From Gimesia sp. (GTDB taxonomy: Bacteria > Planctomycetota > Planctomycetia > Planctomycetales > Planctomycetaceae), in the NCBI RefSeq assembly GCF_040219335.1, contig NZ_JAVJSQ010000019.1, forward strand, positions 248,001 through 312,000: a stretch of DNA of 64,000 bases, read 5' to 3'. Position 1 is the stretch's first letter, and every line of letters starts with the position of its first letter. Below are positions 56,839-64,000 of this stretch, in pieces. Both the position numbers and the translations under genes were made by a program. The notes under the pieces are model-generated. The model searched no databases, was not told the DNA's origin, and saw nothing but the letters and a program-made list of their open reading frames with translations.

Positions 56839-57345
56839 ATGTCCACCCAGCCACCCCCCGAACCACGGGTTCGCTTTCTCACACTCGTCCCCATCCTGGC
56901 GGTGCTGATCGCGCTGGGCTTTGTCTGGTACACGCGGAACAAGGCACCCCGCGTCGCCGCCGGTCAGCTCATTCGTGAGACCGGCGTCTATGCCGCACCC
57001 GGGGGGACCGCCGTGCTGACACTCCGTAAGTTGGAAGGTAACGATCGGATCAGCGTAGATGTCTCCGCCCAACCCGGCACCCTCGACGCCACGAGTGCCA
57101 GCTGGGAGATTGACGGCACACAGCCCTGGCTGTTTACTTTCGATGCAGACGACAAACTCTGGGGCTATTCTCTCGACCAGGGACCACACAGCGTGGGAAC
57201 GACGCCGGCAGCGAACGCGTTTACCAGTATCGGCATTCACGGCGGCTGGGCCGACATTCCCGAACCCTTCCTGCAGGCACTGCCAACCGAATCACGCGAC
57301 GTCTATAACGAATGGCGCGCCGGTCAGGCTACCACTGCCCCGTGA
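56839..57345 (+). CDS. Single-pass membrane hypothetical protein (intact member of a fragmenting family)
   Basis: 168 residues. A short Pro-rich cytosolic start, one membrane helix (FLTLVPILAVLIALGFVWY at 14-32), and an extracytoplasmic domain (GTAVLTLRKLEGNDRISVDV, LDATSASWEIDGTQPWLFTF). No family recognised. Its 5' part is copied at 38303-38477, and its 3' end is copied at 58056-58121. Confidence 0.65.
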   Translation: MSTQPPPEPRVRFLTLVPILAVLIALGFVWYTRNKAPRVAAGQLIRETGVYAAPGGTAVLTLRKLEGNDRISVDVSAQPGTLDATSASWEIDGTQPWLFTFDADDKLWGYSLDQGPHSVGTTPAANAFTSIGIHGGWADIPEPFLQALPTESRDVYNEWRAGQATTAP

Positions 57346-57462
57346 CCGGTTGCTGACGCTTCCCTGGATTGCCCGTCAATCGTCATTGCTCTCCATGACT
57401 CCACCGTATACTATGAGTGGAAACTCTCTATCGGGCAGCAGACGCCGTCCGCAAGGAACAAC

Positions 57463-58026
57463 ATGATTTCAGAAAGTGATAAACCGGGCAGCGGTTGCGG
57501 TACAATGCTTCTCGGCTGTGCTGGCCTGTGTGTCGTCGGCCTGGTGCTGGTGATGTTCTTACTCAACTTGAGCAGTGATGAGAACGCCAACAGTAAACAG
57601 GGCCCCGGAAGTATTGAAGAGGAGTTTCCCGCGGGCACCGAGGAACGACTCCGGTTTGAAGTACAACAGGCGCTGAGTAGCGTCAAGGCGGCCAGGGTTA
57701 CGCTTGAGAATGGTGAACTGAAGATTGTCATTACTGGAAAAGATGCCTCGCGAGCCGCCCCAACCGAAGCCGATTTCCAGATTGAAAATACCCGCATCCT
57801 GAAGGGGATCCATGAATCAGGCTTTAATGACTTTTCGACCATTGAGCTCATTTCATTTGTCCCGATATTAGATAAGTTCGGCAATGAGAAACTGTTAAAC
57901 GTTTCAACGATGGTTTTTGACCGGCCCACACTCGACCAGATTAATTGGGAGAACTTCCGGCATGTCGATCTCACCTCAATTGCCGCTGATTTCTCATTTC
58001 ATGAGGTCGTCAATCGGTCTGAGTGA
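57463..58026 (+). CDS. Single-pass membrane hypothetical protein
   Basis: 187 residues. CGTMLLGCAGLCVVGLVLVM near the N-terminus is one membrane helix (a lipobox-like LGC is possible but embedded). The rest is a soluble, acidic domain (EERLRFEVQQALSSVKAARV, NTRILKGIHESGFNDFSTIE). No family recognised. AGGAAC precedes the ATG. It is flanked on both sides by sequence of the 56839 family. Confidence 0.6.
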   Translation: MISESDKPGSGCGTMLLGCAGLCVVGLVLVMFLLNLSSDENANSKQGPGSIEEEFPAGTEERLRFEVQQALSSVKAARVTLENGELKIVITGKDASRAAPTEADFQIENTRILKGIHESGFNDFSTIELISFVPILDKFGNEKLLNVSTMVFDRPTLDQINWENFRHVDLTSIAADFSFHEVVNRSE

Positions 58027-58055
58027 TCAAACTGAGTATGCCCGGCCTGTCAGAT

Positions 58056-58121
58056 CTGCCAGACGAATCACGCGACGTCTATAAAGAGTGGCGCGCCGGT
58101 CAGGATACCGCTACCCCGTAA
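58056..58121 (+). pseudogene. 3' fragment of the 56839 gene family
   Basis: The stretch encodes LPDESRDVYKEWRAGQDTATP then stop, matching the end of the protein at 57285-57345 (LPTESRDVYNEWRAGQATTA). The bases agree at about five of six positions. There is no start. It is either a leftover of tandem duplication or of gene replacement around 57463-58026. Confidence 0.75.
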
Positions 58122-58258
58122 CCCATCACCGGCGATTGATAAGTCAATCCTGTCCCGCTTTCGCCGTCGGCAGGCTTGGGTCTCTCCCCGCGGATCGAGT
58201 ACAATGCCCCTTGCCACTTTTGAATTCTGATGACCGCCAACACAGAATAGCGCCGCGT

Positions 58259-60502
58259 ATGTATGAGACTGCTACACTGGGATATCGCCTGCGACGCGAT
58301 ATGACCGCCAGCCTGGTGATTTTCCTCGCCGCCCTGCCCCTCTGTCTGGGTATTGCCCTCGCCTCGAATGCCCCCCTGATTTCCGGTTTGATCTCGGGCA
58401 TCATCGGCGGAATCGTCGTCGGCTCACTGAGCCATTCGCAGACCAGCGTCAGTGGACCGGCGGCGGGACTGACAGCAGTCGTCGCTACACAGATCGCCCT
58501 GCTCGGCTCCTTCGAAGCCTTTCTGCTGGCGGTTGCCCTGGGAGGATTGTTGCAGGTGATCGCGGGCCTTTGTCGTGCCGGCTTCATCTCGATGTTCATT
58601 CCCTCCGGCGTCGTGAAAGGCATGCTGACCGGGATCGGCCTGCTGCTGATCCTCAAACAGTTGCCTTACCTGATCGGTCACGACGGTCTGGAGGCAAGCG
58701 GCTCACTGAGCGCTGCACCACAAAATCTGGGTCTCTATCAGAGCCTGGTCTCGCTCTCCGACCTCGACTGGCACGCGGGCGCGACTGTGATTGGGCTCCT
58801 CTCAGTGCTGCAACTGATCCTCTGGGATCGCATTCCCGTCCTCAAACGGTCCTCCATCCCTGGGCCGCTGATTTCCGTCGTCCTGGGAGTCGCCATCAGT
58901 CAGCTCTGGTTCAGTGGACTGGGCGCCGCCTGGCGGATTCCCAATCCGCAACTGGTTCAGGTGCCGGTCTTCAACAGCACCGCGGAATACGGGGCCATCC
59001 TCGTCTTTCCCGACTTTTCGCTGCTCACCGAGAGCAAGGTCTACATCGCGGCACTCACGATCGCGATTGTCGCCTCACTGGAGACGCTGCTCAATCTGGA
59101 AGCCGTGGACCGCCTCGATCCCCAGCAGCGGCACTCCCCCCGCAGCCGGGAACTGTTTGCCCAGGGGGTCGGCAATATCACCGCGGGACTGACCGGTGGG
59201 CTCCCCGTGACCTCGGTCATCGTCCGCAGTTCGTTGAACATCAACTCGGGTGGCCAGACGAAACTCTCGGCGATCCTGAACGGCGGCCTGCTGCTGGGTT
59301 GTTTCCTGCTGATCCCCCAGGTGTTGAATCTGATTCCGCTCGCCTGCCTGGCTGGAATTCTACTGGTCACCGGATACAAGCTGGCCAGCCCGGCCCTGAT
59401 CCGACAGATGTACCAGGCCGGCCGCTATCAGTTCATCCCCTATTCTTGCACCGCCTTCTTCATCGTGGCAACCGATATTCTCACCGGTATCCTGCTGGGT
59501 CTGGCAACCAGCATCAGCTTCATTCTTTACAGCAACATGCGCTGCCCGCTGCATCGTGTCCTCGAAAAGCATGTCGGCGGCGATGTGTTACGCATCGAAC
59601 TCGCGAACCAGGTCAGCTTTTTCAATCGGGCCGCCATCGAACGCGCCCTGCTCGAAGTCCCTCGCGACGGCTTCGTTGTCATCGATGGTCGTAAAACCGA
59701 CTTTATCGACCCGGACGTCCTCAGCCTGTTACGCGACTTCCAGAACATCACCGCCCCCGCGCGGGGTATCCGGGTGAGTCTCCAGGGATTCCGCGAACGC
59801 TACGAACCGGCCGGTGAAATTCAGACGATCGATTATTCCCAGACGGAACTCCGCGGACAACTCTCTCCCGATGATGTCTTACGCCTGCTGATGGAAGGCA
59901 ATCAGCGATTCCGCGCCGGTGTGCTCACCCGCGGAGAATCGCGACATAATTCCGCGGGGGAACCTTACGCTCAGAATTCTTTCGTGACGATTCTGAGTTG
60001 TATCGACTGCTATATGCCGGTGGAGTCGATCTTCGATTTGAGGCCCGATAACGTCTGCAGCGTGCAGGTTGCCGGCAACGTAATTGATATCGAAGTCGTC
60101 AATAACCTTGAATACGGCTGCATCCTTTCCGGTACCCCGCTGCTGCTGGTTCTGGGACACACCCGCTGTGGTGCTATCCGGGCCTCACTGGAACAGCAAC
60201 AACCCGGACTCCCGGAAGACAGAGGCAATAACCCGCACCTGAACCAGGTCGTCAATCTGATATCACAGTCGATTCATGACGAGCCAGACAGCGGAGCATC
60301 TGCAGATTCCCCGGAGCAGAATGCGCTCTCCTCAACGCAGGTCAGTCACCGGAATGCCTTGCGCGCCGTCGCAGCCATCCTGTCCTCCAGCGACCAGATC
60401 CGCGAACGCGTCCAGGCCGGCACACTGGGAGTCGTCGGAGCCGTCTACCACGACGACACCGGCGTTGTCGAACTCCTGAAGGAAGAACTACCGCAGGGCT
60501 GA
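58259..60502 (+). CDS. SulP anion transporter - STAS - beta-carbonic anhydrase fusion
   Basis: 747 residues from the ATG at 58259 (MYETATLGYRL); a GTG 57 codons earlier gives no sensible N-terminus. About 12 membrane helices to ~425 with SulP marks SVSGPAAGLTAVVA and GNITAGLTGGLPVTSVIVRS, then a STAS domain (about 435-515, VVIDGRKTDFIDPDV), then a beta-carbonic anhydrase domain. Zinc ligands are present (C near 581 in SCIDCYM, H and C in GHTRCGA near 633). The usual CxDSR is C-I-D-C-Y, so the dyad Arg is lost. Likely bicarbonate or sulfate uptake coupled to CO2 hydration. Confidence 0.85.
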   Translation: MYETATLGYRLRRDMTASLVIFLAALPLCLGIALASNAPLISGLISGIIGGIVVGSLSHSQTSVSGPAAGLTAVVATQIALLGSFEAFLLAVALGGLLQVIAGLCRAGFISMFIPSGVVKGMLTGIGLLLILKQLPYLIGHDGLEASGSLSAAPQNLGLYQSLVSLSDLDWHAGATVIGLLSVLQLILWDRIPVLKRSSIPGPLISVVLGVAISQLWFSGLGAAWRIPNPQLVQVPVFNSTAEYGAILVFPDFSLLTESKVYIAALTIAIVASLETLLNLEAVDRLDPQQRHSPRSRELFAQGVGNITAGLTGGLPVTSVIVRSSLNINSGGQTKLSAILNGGLLLGCFLLIPQVLNLIPLACLAGILLVTGYKLASPALIRQMYQAGRYQFIPYSCTAFFIVATDILTGILLGLATSISFILYSNMRCPLHRVLEKHVGGDVLRIELANQVSFFNRAAIERALLEVPRDGFVVIDGRKTDFIDPDVLSLLRDFQNITAPARGIRVSLQGFRERYEPAGEIQTIDYSQTELRGQLSPDDVLRLLMEGNQRFRAGVLTRGESRHNSAGEPYAQNSFVTILSCIDCYMPVESIFDLRPDNVCSVQVAGNVIDIEVVNNLEYGCILSGTPLLLVLGHTRCGAIRASLEQQQPGLPEDRGNNPHLNQVVNLISQSIHDEPDSGASADSPEQNALSSTQVSHRNALRAVAAILSSSDQIRERVQAGTLGVVGAVYHDDTGVVELLKEELPQG

Positions 60503-60600
60503 TATTACCAGTATCGTTCAGCAGGCAAAGTATTTGACCGCGAATCCTTCCCCTCTGTTATACTGGAGGAAACAAACCCGATAAATTCTGTTTATGACGT

Positions 60601-60831
60601 ATGACCATGAGTAATCACCCCGCGTGGATATTAATCGGAGCTGGACTCTTCATCGCCGCCATTGGTCTGTTCTGGCTGCTCGGACCCTCGCTGCCCTGGA
60701 TCGGAAAACTGCCCGGCGATATTGCGGTTGAACGGGAAAACGTCCGCTTCTATTTTCCCCTGACGACCTGCATCCTGCTCAGTTTATTGCTCACGGGAAT
60801 CGTCTGGGTGATCCGCTTCTTCACGAAGTGA
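60601..60831 (+). CDS. DUF2905 small membrane protein
   Basis: 76 residues, two membrane helices ([41 protein letters not shown]) with the DUF2905 signature [20 protein letters not shown]. Function is unknown. ATG at 60601 or 60607; no strong ribosome site near. It ends 48 bp inside the convergent ccoS gene. Confidence 0.85.
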   Translation: MTMSNHPAWILIGAGLFIAAIGLFWLLGPSLPWIGKLPGDIAVERENVRFYFPLTTCILLSLLLTGIVWVIRFFTK

Positions 60832-61011
60832 TGTTTCACTCTCGGAAGCAGGCCTGTGACGCGGACGGCGTCGCTCGTCGTCTTCCAGCATGCGGAACGC
60901 CGGCGTGTCGAGGTCATCGTATTGACCACGTGACACCGTCCACACGAACGCAATGACAGCGGCCAGCGCAAGCAGAATGGCAACCGGGAGTGCGATATAC
61001 AATACGCTCAT
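60784..61011 (-). CDS. ccoS: cbb3-type cytochrome oxidase assembly protein CcoS
   Basis: 75 residues. Start [24 protein letters not shown] is one membrane helix, followed by the CcoS mark [18 protein letters not shown]. It helps mature the cbb3 oxidase. The start overlaps the ccoI stop by four bases. Its 3' part overlaps the convergent DUF2905 gene by 48 bp. The C-terminal tail is longer and more charged than in most CcoS. Confidence 0.9.
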   Translation of the reverse strand: MSVLYIALPVAILLALAAVIAFVWTVSRGQYDDLDTPAFRMLEDDERRRPRHRPASESETSLREEADHPDDSREQ

Positions 61012-63512
61012 GCATGCGTCTCCCGGAAAGAACGGTTCATGAACGATAGAACCAGCACCGTCAACGAACTGATGGGCATCAGCACCGCCGCGATCAGCGG
61101 ATTGATCAACCCATCCAGCGCCAAGCCCGCGGCCAGTAGATTGTAGGCCAGCGAGATCAAGAGGTTCCGTATGATAACCTGGTTCGTCATCCGAGCCCCG
61201 TCGATCAACTCCCGCAGCGGACTCAAGCCGGGACGATTGAGATAAACGTCAGCGACCTGCAGGCTGGCTTCGGCTCCTCCATGGACGGCAATTCCGACCG
61301 AAGCAGCTGCCAGGGCAGCGCTATCGTTGACGCCATCTCCCACCATGACGGTCAATTCGTGGGGCGTGGATTGATGAATGATCTGCAGCTTCTCTTCCGG
61401 CAGAACGCCTGCATGTACAAACTCAGGATCGATGTCGAGCTGCCGGGCGATCGGATTCACAATCTCCTCATGGTCGCCCGAGAGAATCCCGATCGACCAA
61501 CCGGCCGCCTTCAGGTGATCCAGCGTGGCACGCGAATCGGGGCGCAAGCTGTCGCCGATGCCACAGACCGCCTCCAGTTCGCCATCGACGGCAATCAGAA
61601 CCGTCGTCAGTCCCTGGGCACGACAGTCAGCAATGCTCTGCTGATACGTTGCAGGAATGCGACAACCTTCCAAAGTCAGTAACGCCTCGGTGCCGATCAG
61701 CAACTGATGCCCGCTAACAGTACCGTTGATCCCCTGGCCTGGTCTGGCCTGCACATCTTCAGGCGCCGGTAGATCAGGCAACGCACCTCCGGTCTGCTGT
61801 TCAATGTAGCCCAGTATCGCCGACGCAATCGGATGGACAACCTGCTGTTCGAGGGCTGCGATCTCGCGGAACTGACTCTGCTCTCCCTGCCAGACCTGCA
61901 CCTGCATTTTACCGGTAGTCAGAGTCCCCGTTTTATCCAGCCACAGAAACCCGGGTCGGGCCAGTTTTTCGACCGCGTCTCCGGAATTGATCAGAATCGC
62001 TCGTTTCGCTGCTTTGCCCTGCGCGACGGCCAGTGCGAGCGGAGTCGCCAGACCCAGGGCACAGGGACAGGTGACGATCAGCAGGGAGATCGCGTTCGCA
62101 ACCGCGACATTCGCCCCGCTCGACCACCAGAGCCCCAGGCAGAGGAGCGACAACAGGATGACCGTGATCACGAACACGCCGGCAATCCGGTTGGCAAGTT
62201 CGATCAGCGGGAGTTTGGAACTGACACCCAGTTCCACCAGGTTCATCAGACGTCCAATCCGAGTCTGTTCGCCTACGGACTGCACCTGCATCCGCAAGGG
62301 AGAAGTCAGGTTGAGCGTGCCCGCGGTTACCTCTCCGCCGGTCAGCACTCTGCGGGGCCGCGACTCCCCGGTCAGGATCGATTCATCAACTGACGAGTCG
62401 CCGGAGAGAATGACACCGTCTGCAGGAATTACGTCACCAGCGCGAACCTCCACCTCGTCTTCCACCTGCAGCACCTCAATCGGTACAGTCAGCACCTCAG
62501 TTCCGGTGACGAGACGTGCATGGCGGGGCGTGAGGTTTTTCAGGAGCGAGAGCTGGCTCAACGCATGGTGTTGCTGTCGGAACTGAATGTAGCGGCCAAC
62601 CAGCAGCAGAAAGATCAACACGGTCAGCGAGTCAAAATAGATCTCTCCACTACCCCGAATCGAATTAACCAGCCCCGCGATCCCACCGATGGTAATGCCC
62701 AGAGCGACCGGCAGATCAATATGTGGAATCCGCGTCTTCAGCGCGAGCAAAGCGCCTTTGAAAAAGATCTGACCGGGCCAGAAGATCGAGACCAGTGCCA
62801 GCCCGGCGCTCGTCCAGCGAAACAGATTCAAGTGTTCGGCAGACATGCCGGTAAACATACCTGCGTATAGGGCAAATGCGATCAGCATAACATTCCCGGC
62901 ACAGGCACCAGCGATCCCCAGGCGAATCAGGTGTTTCCGGTTTTCCAGGCGATAGAGTCGCTCGGTTTCGTTGGGTTGAGCCGGGTGCGGTCGGTAGCCA
63001 AGCCGATCCAGCGTGCGGGCGATTTCGGACAGCGCGACGGCGTCCGGATTCCAGAAACAGTCCAGTGTCGCGGTGGTGAGATTCACCCGTGCATTGATCA
63101 CACCGGGCAGGAACTCGGGGAGTTTTTCAATTACAAACACGCAGGAGGCACAATGAATGCCTTCCAGGTGCAGCCGAATCCGATTCAGACCGGAATCCAA
63201 CTGGTGGGCGTAAAGCTCCAGGAACCGGGGGTGGTTCATCTCCTCGTAGGTCAGTTCCGATGGGCCCGCTGTTTTAGCTTCCGCAATTTCCTCCAGCAGA
63301 CGCGGGTCCATGTCCTGCAGTATCGCATAGGCGACTTCGCATCCCGCGCAGCAGAATTCCGGTCCGGAGCTGTGCTGACGCGATATAGGAATCGGCAGGT
63401 CACAGTGAATGCAGGTCCCCTGCCCACTTGACTGAGCTGTTTCGCTTCCGTCGATCTCATCGATCACCGGCGTGCGTTCAGGTTGGGAACGGGGACTGTT
63501 AATCGGAATCAC
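61008..63512 (-). CDS. ccoI: Copper-exporting P-type ATPase CcoI/FixI
   Basis: 834 residues from a GTG at 63512. N-terminal zinc-ribbon-like cluster ([20 protein letters not shown]) and HMA domain ([12 protein letters not shown]) as in CcoI. Membrane ion site [15 protein letters not shown] (CPC), phosphorylation loop DKTGTLT, and hinge [11 protein letters not shown] are intact. It exports Cu+ to the periplasm for the CuB centre of cbb3 oxidase. Operon ccoI-ccoS, with the UreH-like gene overlapping upstream by 14 bp. Confidence 0.92.
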   Translation of the reverse strand: MIPINSPRSQPERTPVIDEIDGSETAQSSGQGTCIHCDLPIPISRQHSSGPEFCCAGCEVAYAILQDMDPRLLEEIAEAKTAGPSELTYEEMNHPRFLELYAHQLDSGLNRIRLHLEGIHCASCVFVIEKLPEFLPGVINARVNLTTATLDCFWNPDAVALSEIARTLDRLGYRPHPAQPNETERLYRLENRKHLIRLGIAGACAGNVMLIAFALYAGMFTGMSAEHLNLFRWTSAGLALVSIFWPGQIFFKGALLALKTRIPHIDLPVALGITIGGIAGLVNSIRGSGEIYFDSLTVLIFLLLVGRYIQFRQQHHALSQLSLLKNLTPRHARLVTGTEVLTVPIEVLQVEDEVEVRAGDVIPADGVILSGDSSVDESILTGESRPRRVLTGGEVTAGTLNLTSPLRMQVQSVGEQTRIGRLMNLVELGVSSKLPLIELANRIAGVFVITVILLSLLCLGLWWSSGANVAVANAISLLIVTCPCALGLATPLALAVAQGKAAKRAILINSGDAVEKLARPGFLWLDKTGTLTTGKMQVQVWQGEQSQFREIAALEQQVVHPIASAILGYIEQQTGGALPDLPAPEDVQARPGQGINGTVSGHQLLIGTEALLTLEGCRIPATYQQSIADCRAQGLTTVLIAVDGELEAVCGIGDSLRPDSRATLDHLKAAGWSIGILSGDHEEIVNPIARQLDIDPEFVHAGVLPEEKLQIIHQSTPHELTVMVGDGVNDSAALAAASVGIAVHGGAEASLQVADVYLNRPGLSPLRELIDGARMTNQVIIRNLLISLAYNLLAAGLALDGLINPLIAAVLMPISSLTVLVLSFMNRSFRETHA

Positions 63513-64000
63513 CTCGACGGCAACAGGGGAACGGTTGCTCTTTGAGCTGCTCTAATTGTTCTGTCTGGGAAGGCGATTCCAACTGTTGGTGCAGAGCCCC
63601 CATATCTGCCTGCGCCCGCACGCCCATCGTAAAGATACCACTGATAATTAACAGGCTGGCAATGAGCGTGTTACCCAGAGTGTTCCATTTCCTTGGAAAC
63701 CAGCGACTGGCCAGACTGGCGAGTGACAGCGCTGGTATTGTTCCCAGCCAGAAGGCGACCATCGTCAGTCCGCCGAGCAACGGTGTGCGAGCACTGACCG
63801 CCAGCAGCAGAAACGCGTATAACCAGCCACAGGGGAGGCAGGCCGTCATCAGACCGATGGACAGTGGTCGTAATACGTGCGGCAGTTGATGCACGCGTTT
63901 CACGAACTTCGTAAACACCCGGCCTACACGCGCTGTACCAAAATGGGGAATACTCCCGGTACGATAAATGGTCACCAGTGAGAACAGGCCAAACAGAATC
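63499..64000 (-). CDS. UreH-like/TauE_2 membrane protein of the cco cluster (partial)
   Basis: The frame is open from the window edge (reads ILFGLFSLVTIYRT in) to a stop at 63499-63501, so at least 167 residues of the C-terminal part are here. Membrane helices with TACLPCGWLYAFLLLA, which matches the LPCG-x3-Y site of the UreH-like sulfite-exporter family often encoded next to ccoI and ccoS. These proteins may carry copper or assist cytochrome oxidase maturation. The start lies outside. Confidence 0.8.
   Translation of the reverse strand, partial: ILFGLFSLVTIYRTGSIPHFGTARVGRVFTKFVKRVHQLPHVLRPLSIGLMTACLPCGWLYAFLLLAVSARTPLLGGLTMVAFWLGTIPALSLASLASRWFPRKWNTLGNTLIASLLIISGIFTMGVRAQADMGALHQQLESPSQTEQLEQLKEQPFPCCRRGDSD

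Overview
The window comes from a planctomycete chromosome and looks most like Gimesia (formerly Planctomyces maris) or a close relative. This assignment is inference from gene content. The signs are a DUF1553/LamG gene followed by a DUF1501 gene, Tat-type leaders, an NTN-hydrolase-type glycosylasparaginase, a secreted sialidase-like protein, DUF11 and other planctomycete-style secreted proteins, LpxA in a Gram-negative-type envelope, and dispersed TTCGTG-type repeats. Most genes are GC-rich. Several stretches are visibly AT-richer and carry accessory genes.

Layout. 1-2.9 kb: end of a DUF1553/LamG gene, a DUF1501 gene and a GntR/FCD regulator. 3.0-4.5 kb: an unassigned structured RNA candidate ending in a strong terminator, a five-tRNA array (Phe, Glu, Ser, Ser, His) with several odd arms, and an HNH endonuclease. 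4.5-12.5 kb: a DUF11 surface protein, a DacZ-like diadenylate cyclase, a secreted protein, NAD kinase, a small metal-site protein and a sugar epimerase. 12.6-17.3 kb: an AT-rich island with one 1241-residue AlbA / P-loop NTPase / TPR / OB protein that resembles vertebrate SAMD9. 17.3-21.3 kb: TauE/SafE with a MarR regulator and tandem operators, then KtrA/TrkH potassium uptake. 21.5-31 kb: Ca/Na antiporter, lpxA, a C45 acyltransferase, a K+ channel, an esterase, an HExxH protein, a MerR-controlled HMA/MauE operon and a glycosylasparaginase. 30.9-32.2 kb: two SUKH (SMI1/KNR4) immunity-like genes enclosed by a 41-bp direct repeat. 32.2-37.2 kb: phosphohexomutase, PlsC, a sialidase-like protein and metY.

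37.3-38.5 kb: tRNA-Lys followed by an eroded integrative element (integrase C-terminal fragment and phage-like fragments) and a truncated copy of a gene that is intact at 56.8 kb. 38.7-41.4 kb: a cold-shock protein, two SAM-methyltransferase-fold proteins and an unknown protein. 41.8-55.1 kb: a co-directional run that looks built for envelope and osmotic stress (four-CBS protein, BON protein, MpsC-like protein, FloA flotillin, DACNV/DAC-like sensor, and a 2931-residue cyclic beta-1,2-glucan synthase). 55.2-56.5 kb: a truncated ApeA-like antiphage fragment and a membrane-anchored Mrr nuclease. 56.8-64 kb: small hypotheticals, a SulP-STAS-carbonic anhydrase fusion, a DUF2905 protein, and ccoS/ccoI with a UreH-like membrane protein for cbb3 oxidase and copper.

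The main candidate for a little-described system is the bacterial SAMD9-like protein at 13.4-17.2 kb. It is a large predicted STAND-like defence ATPase that stands alone in an AT-rich island. The SUKH cassette, the ApeA remnant and the Mrr nuclease show that this chromosome region gains and loses defence genes. All functions were inferred by reading translated sequence; no database search was run.
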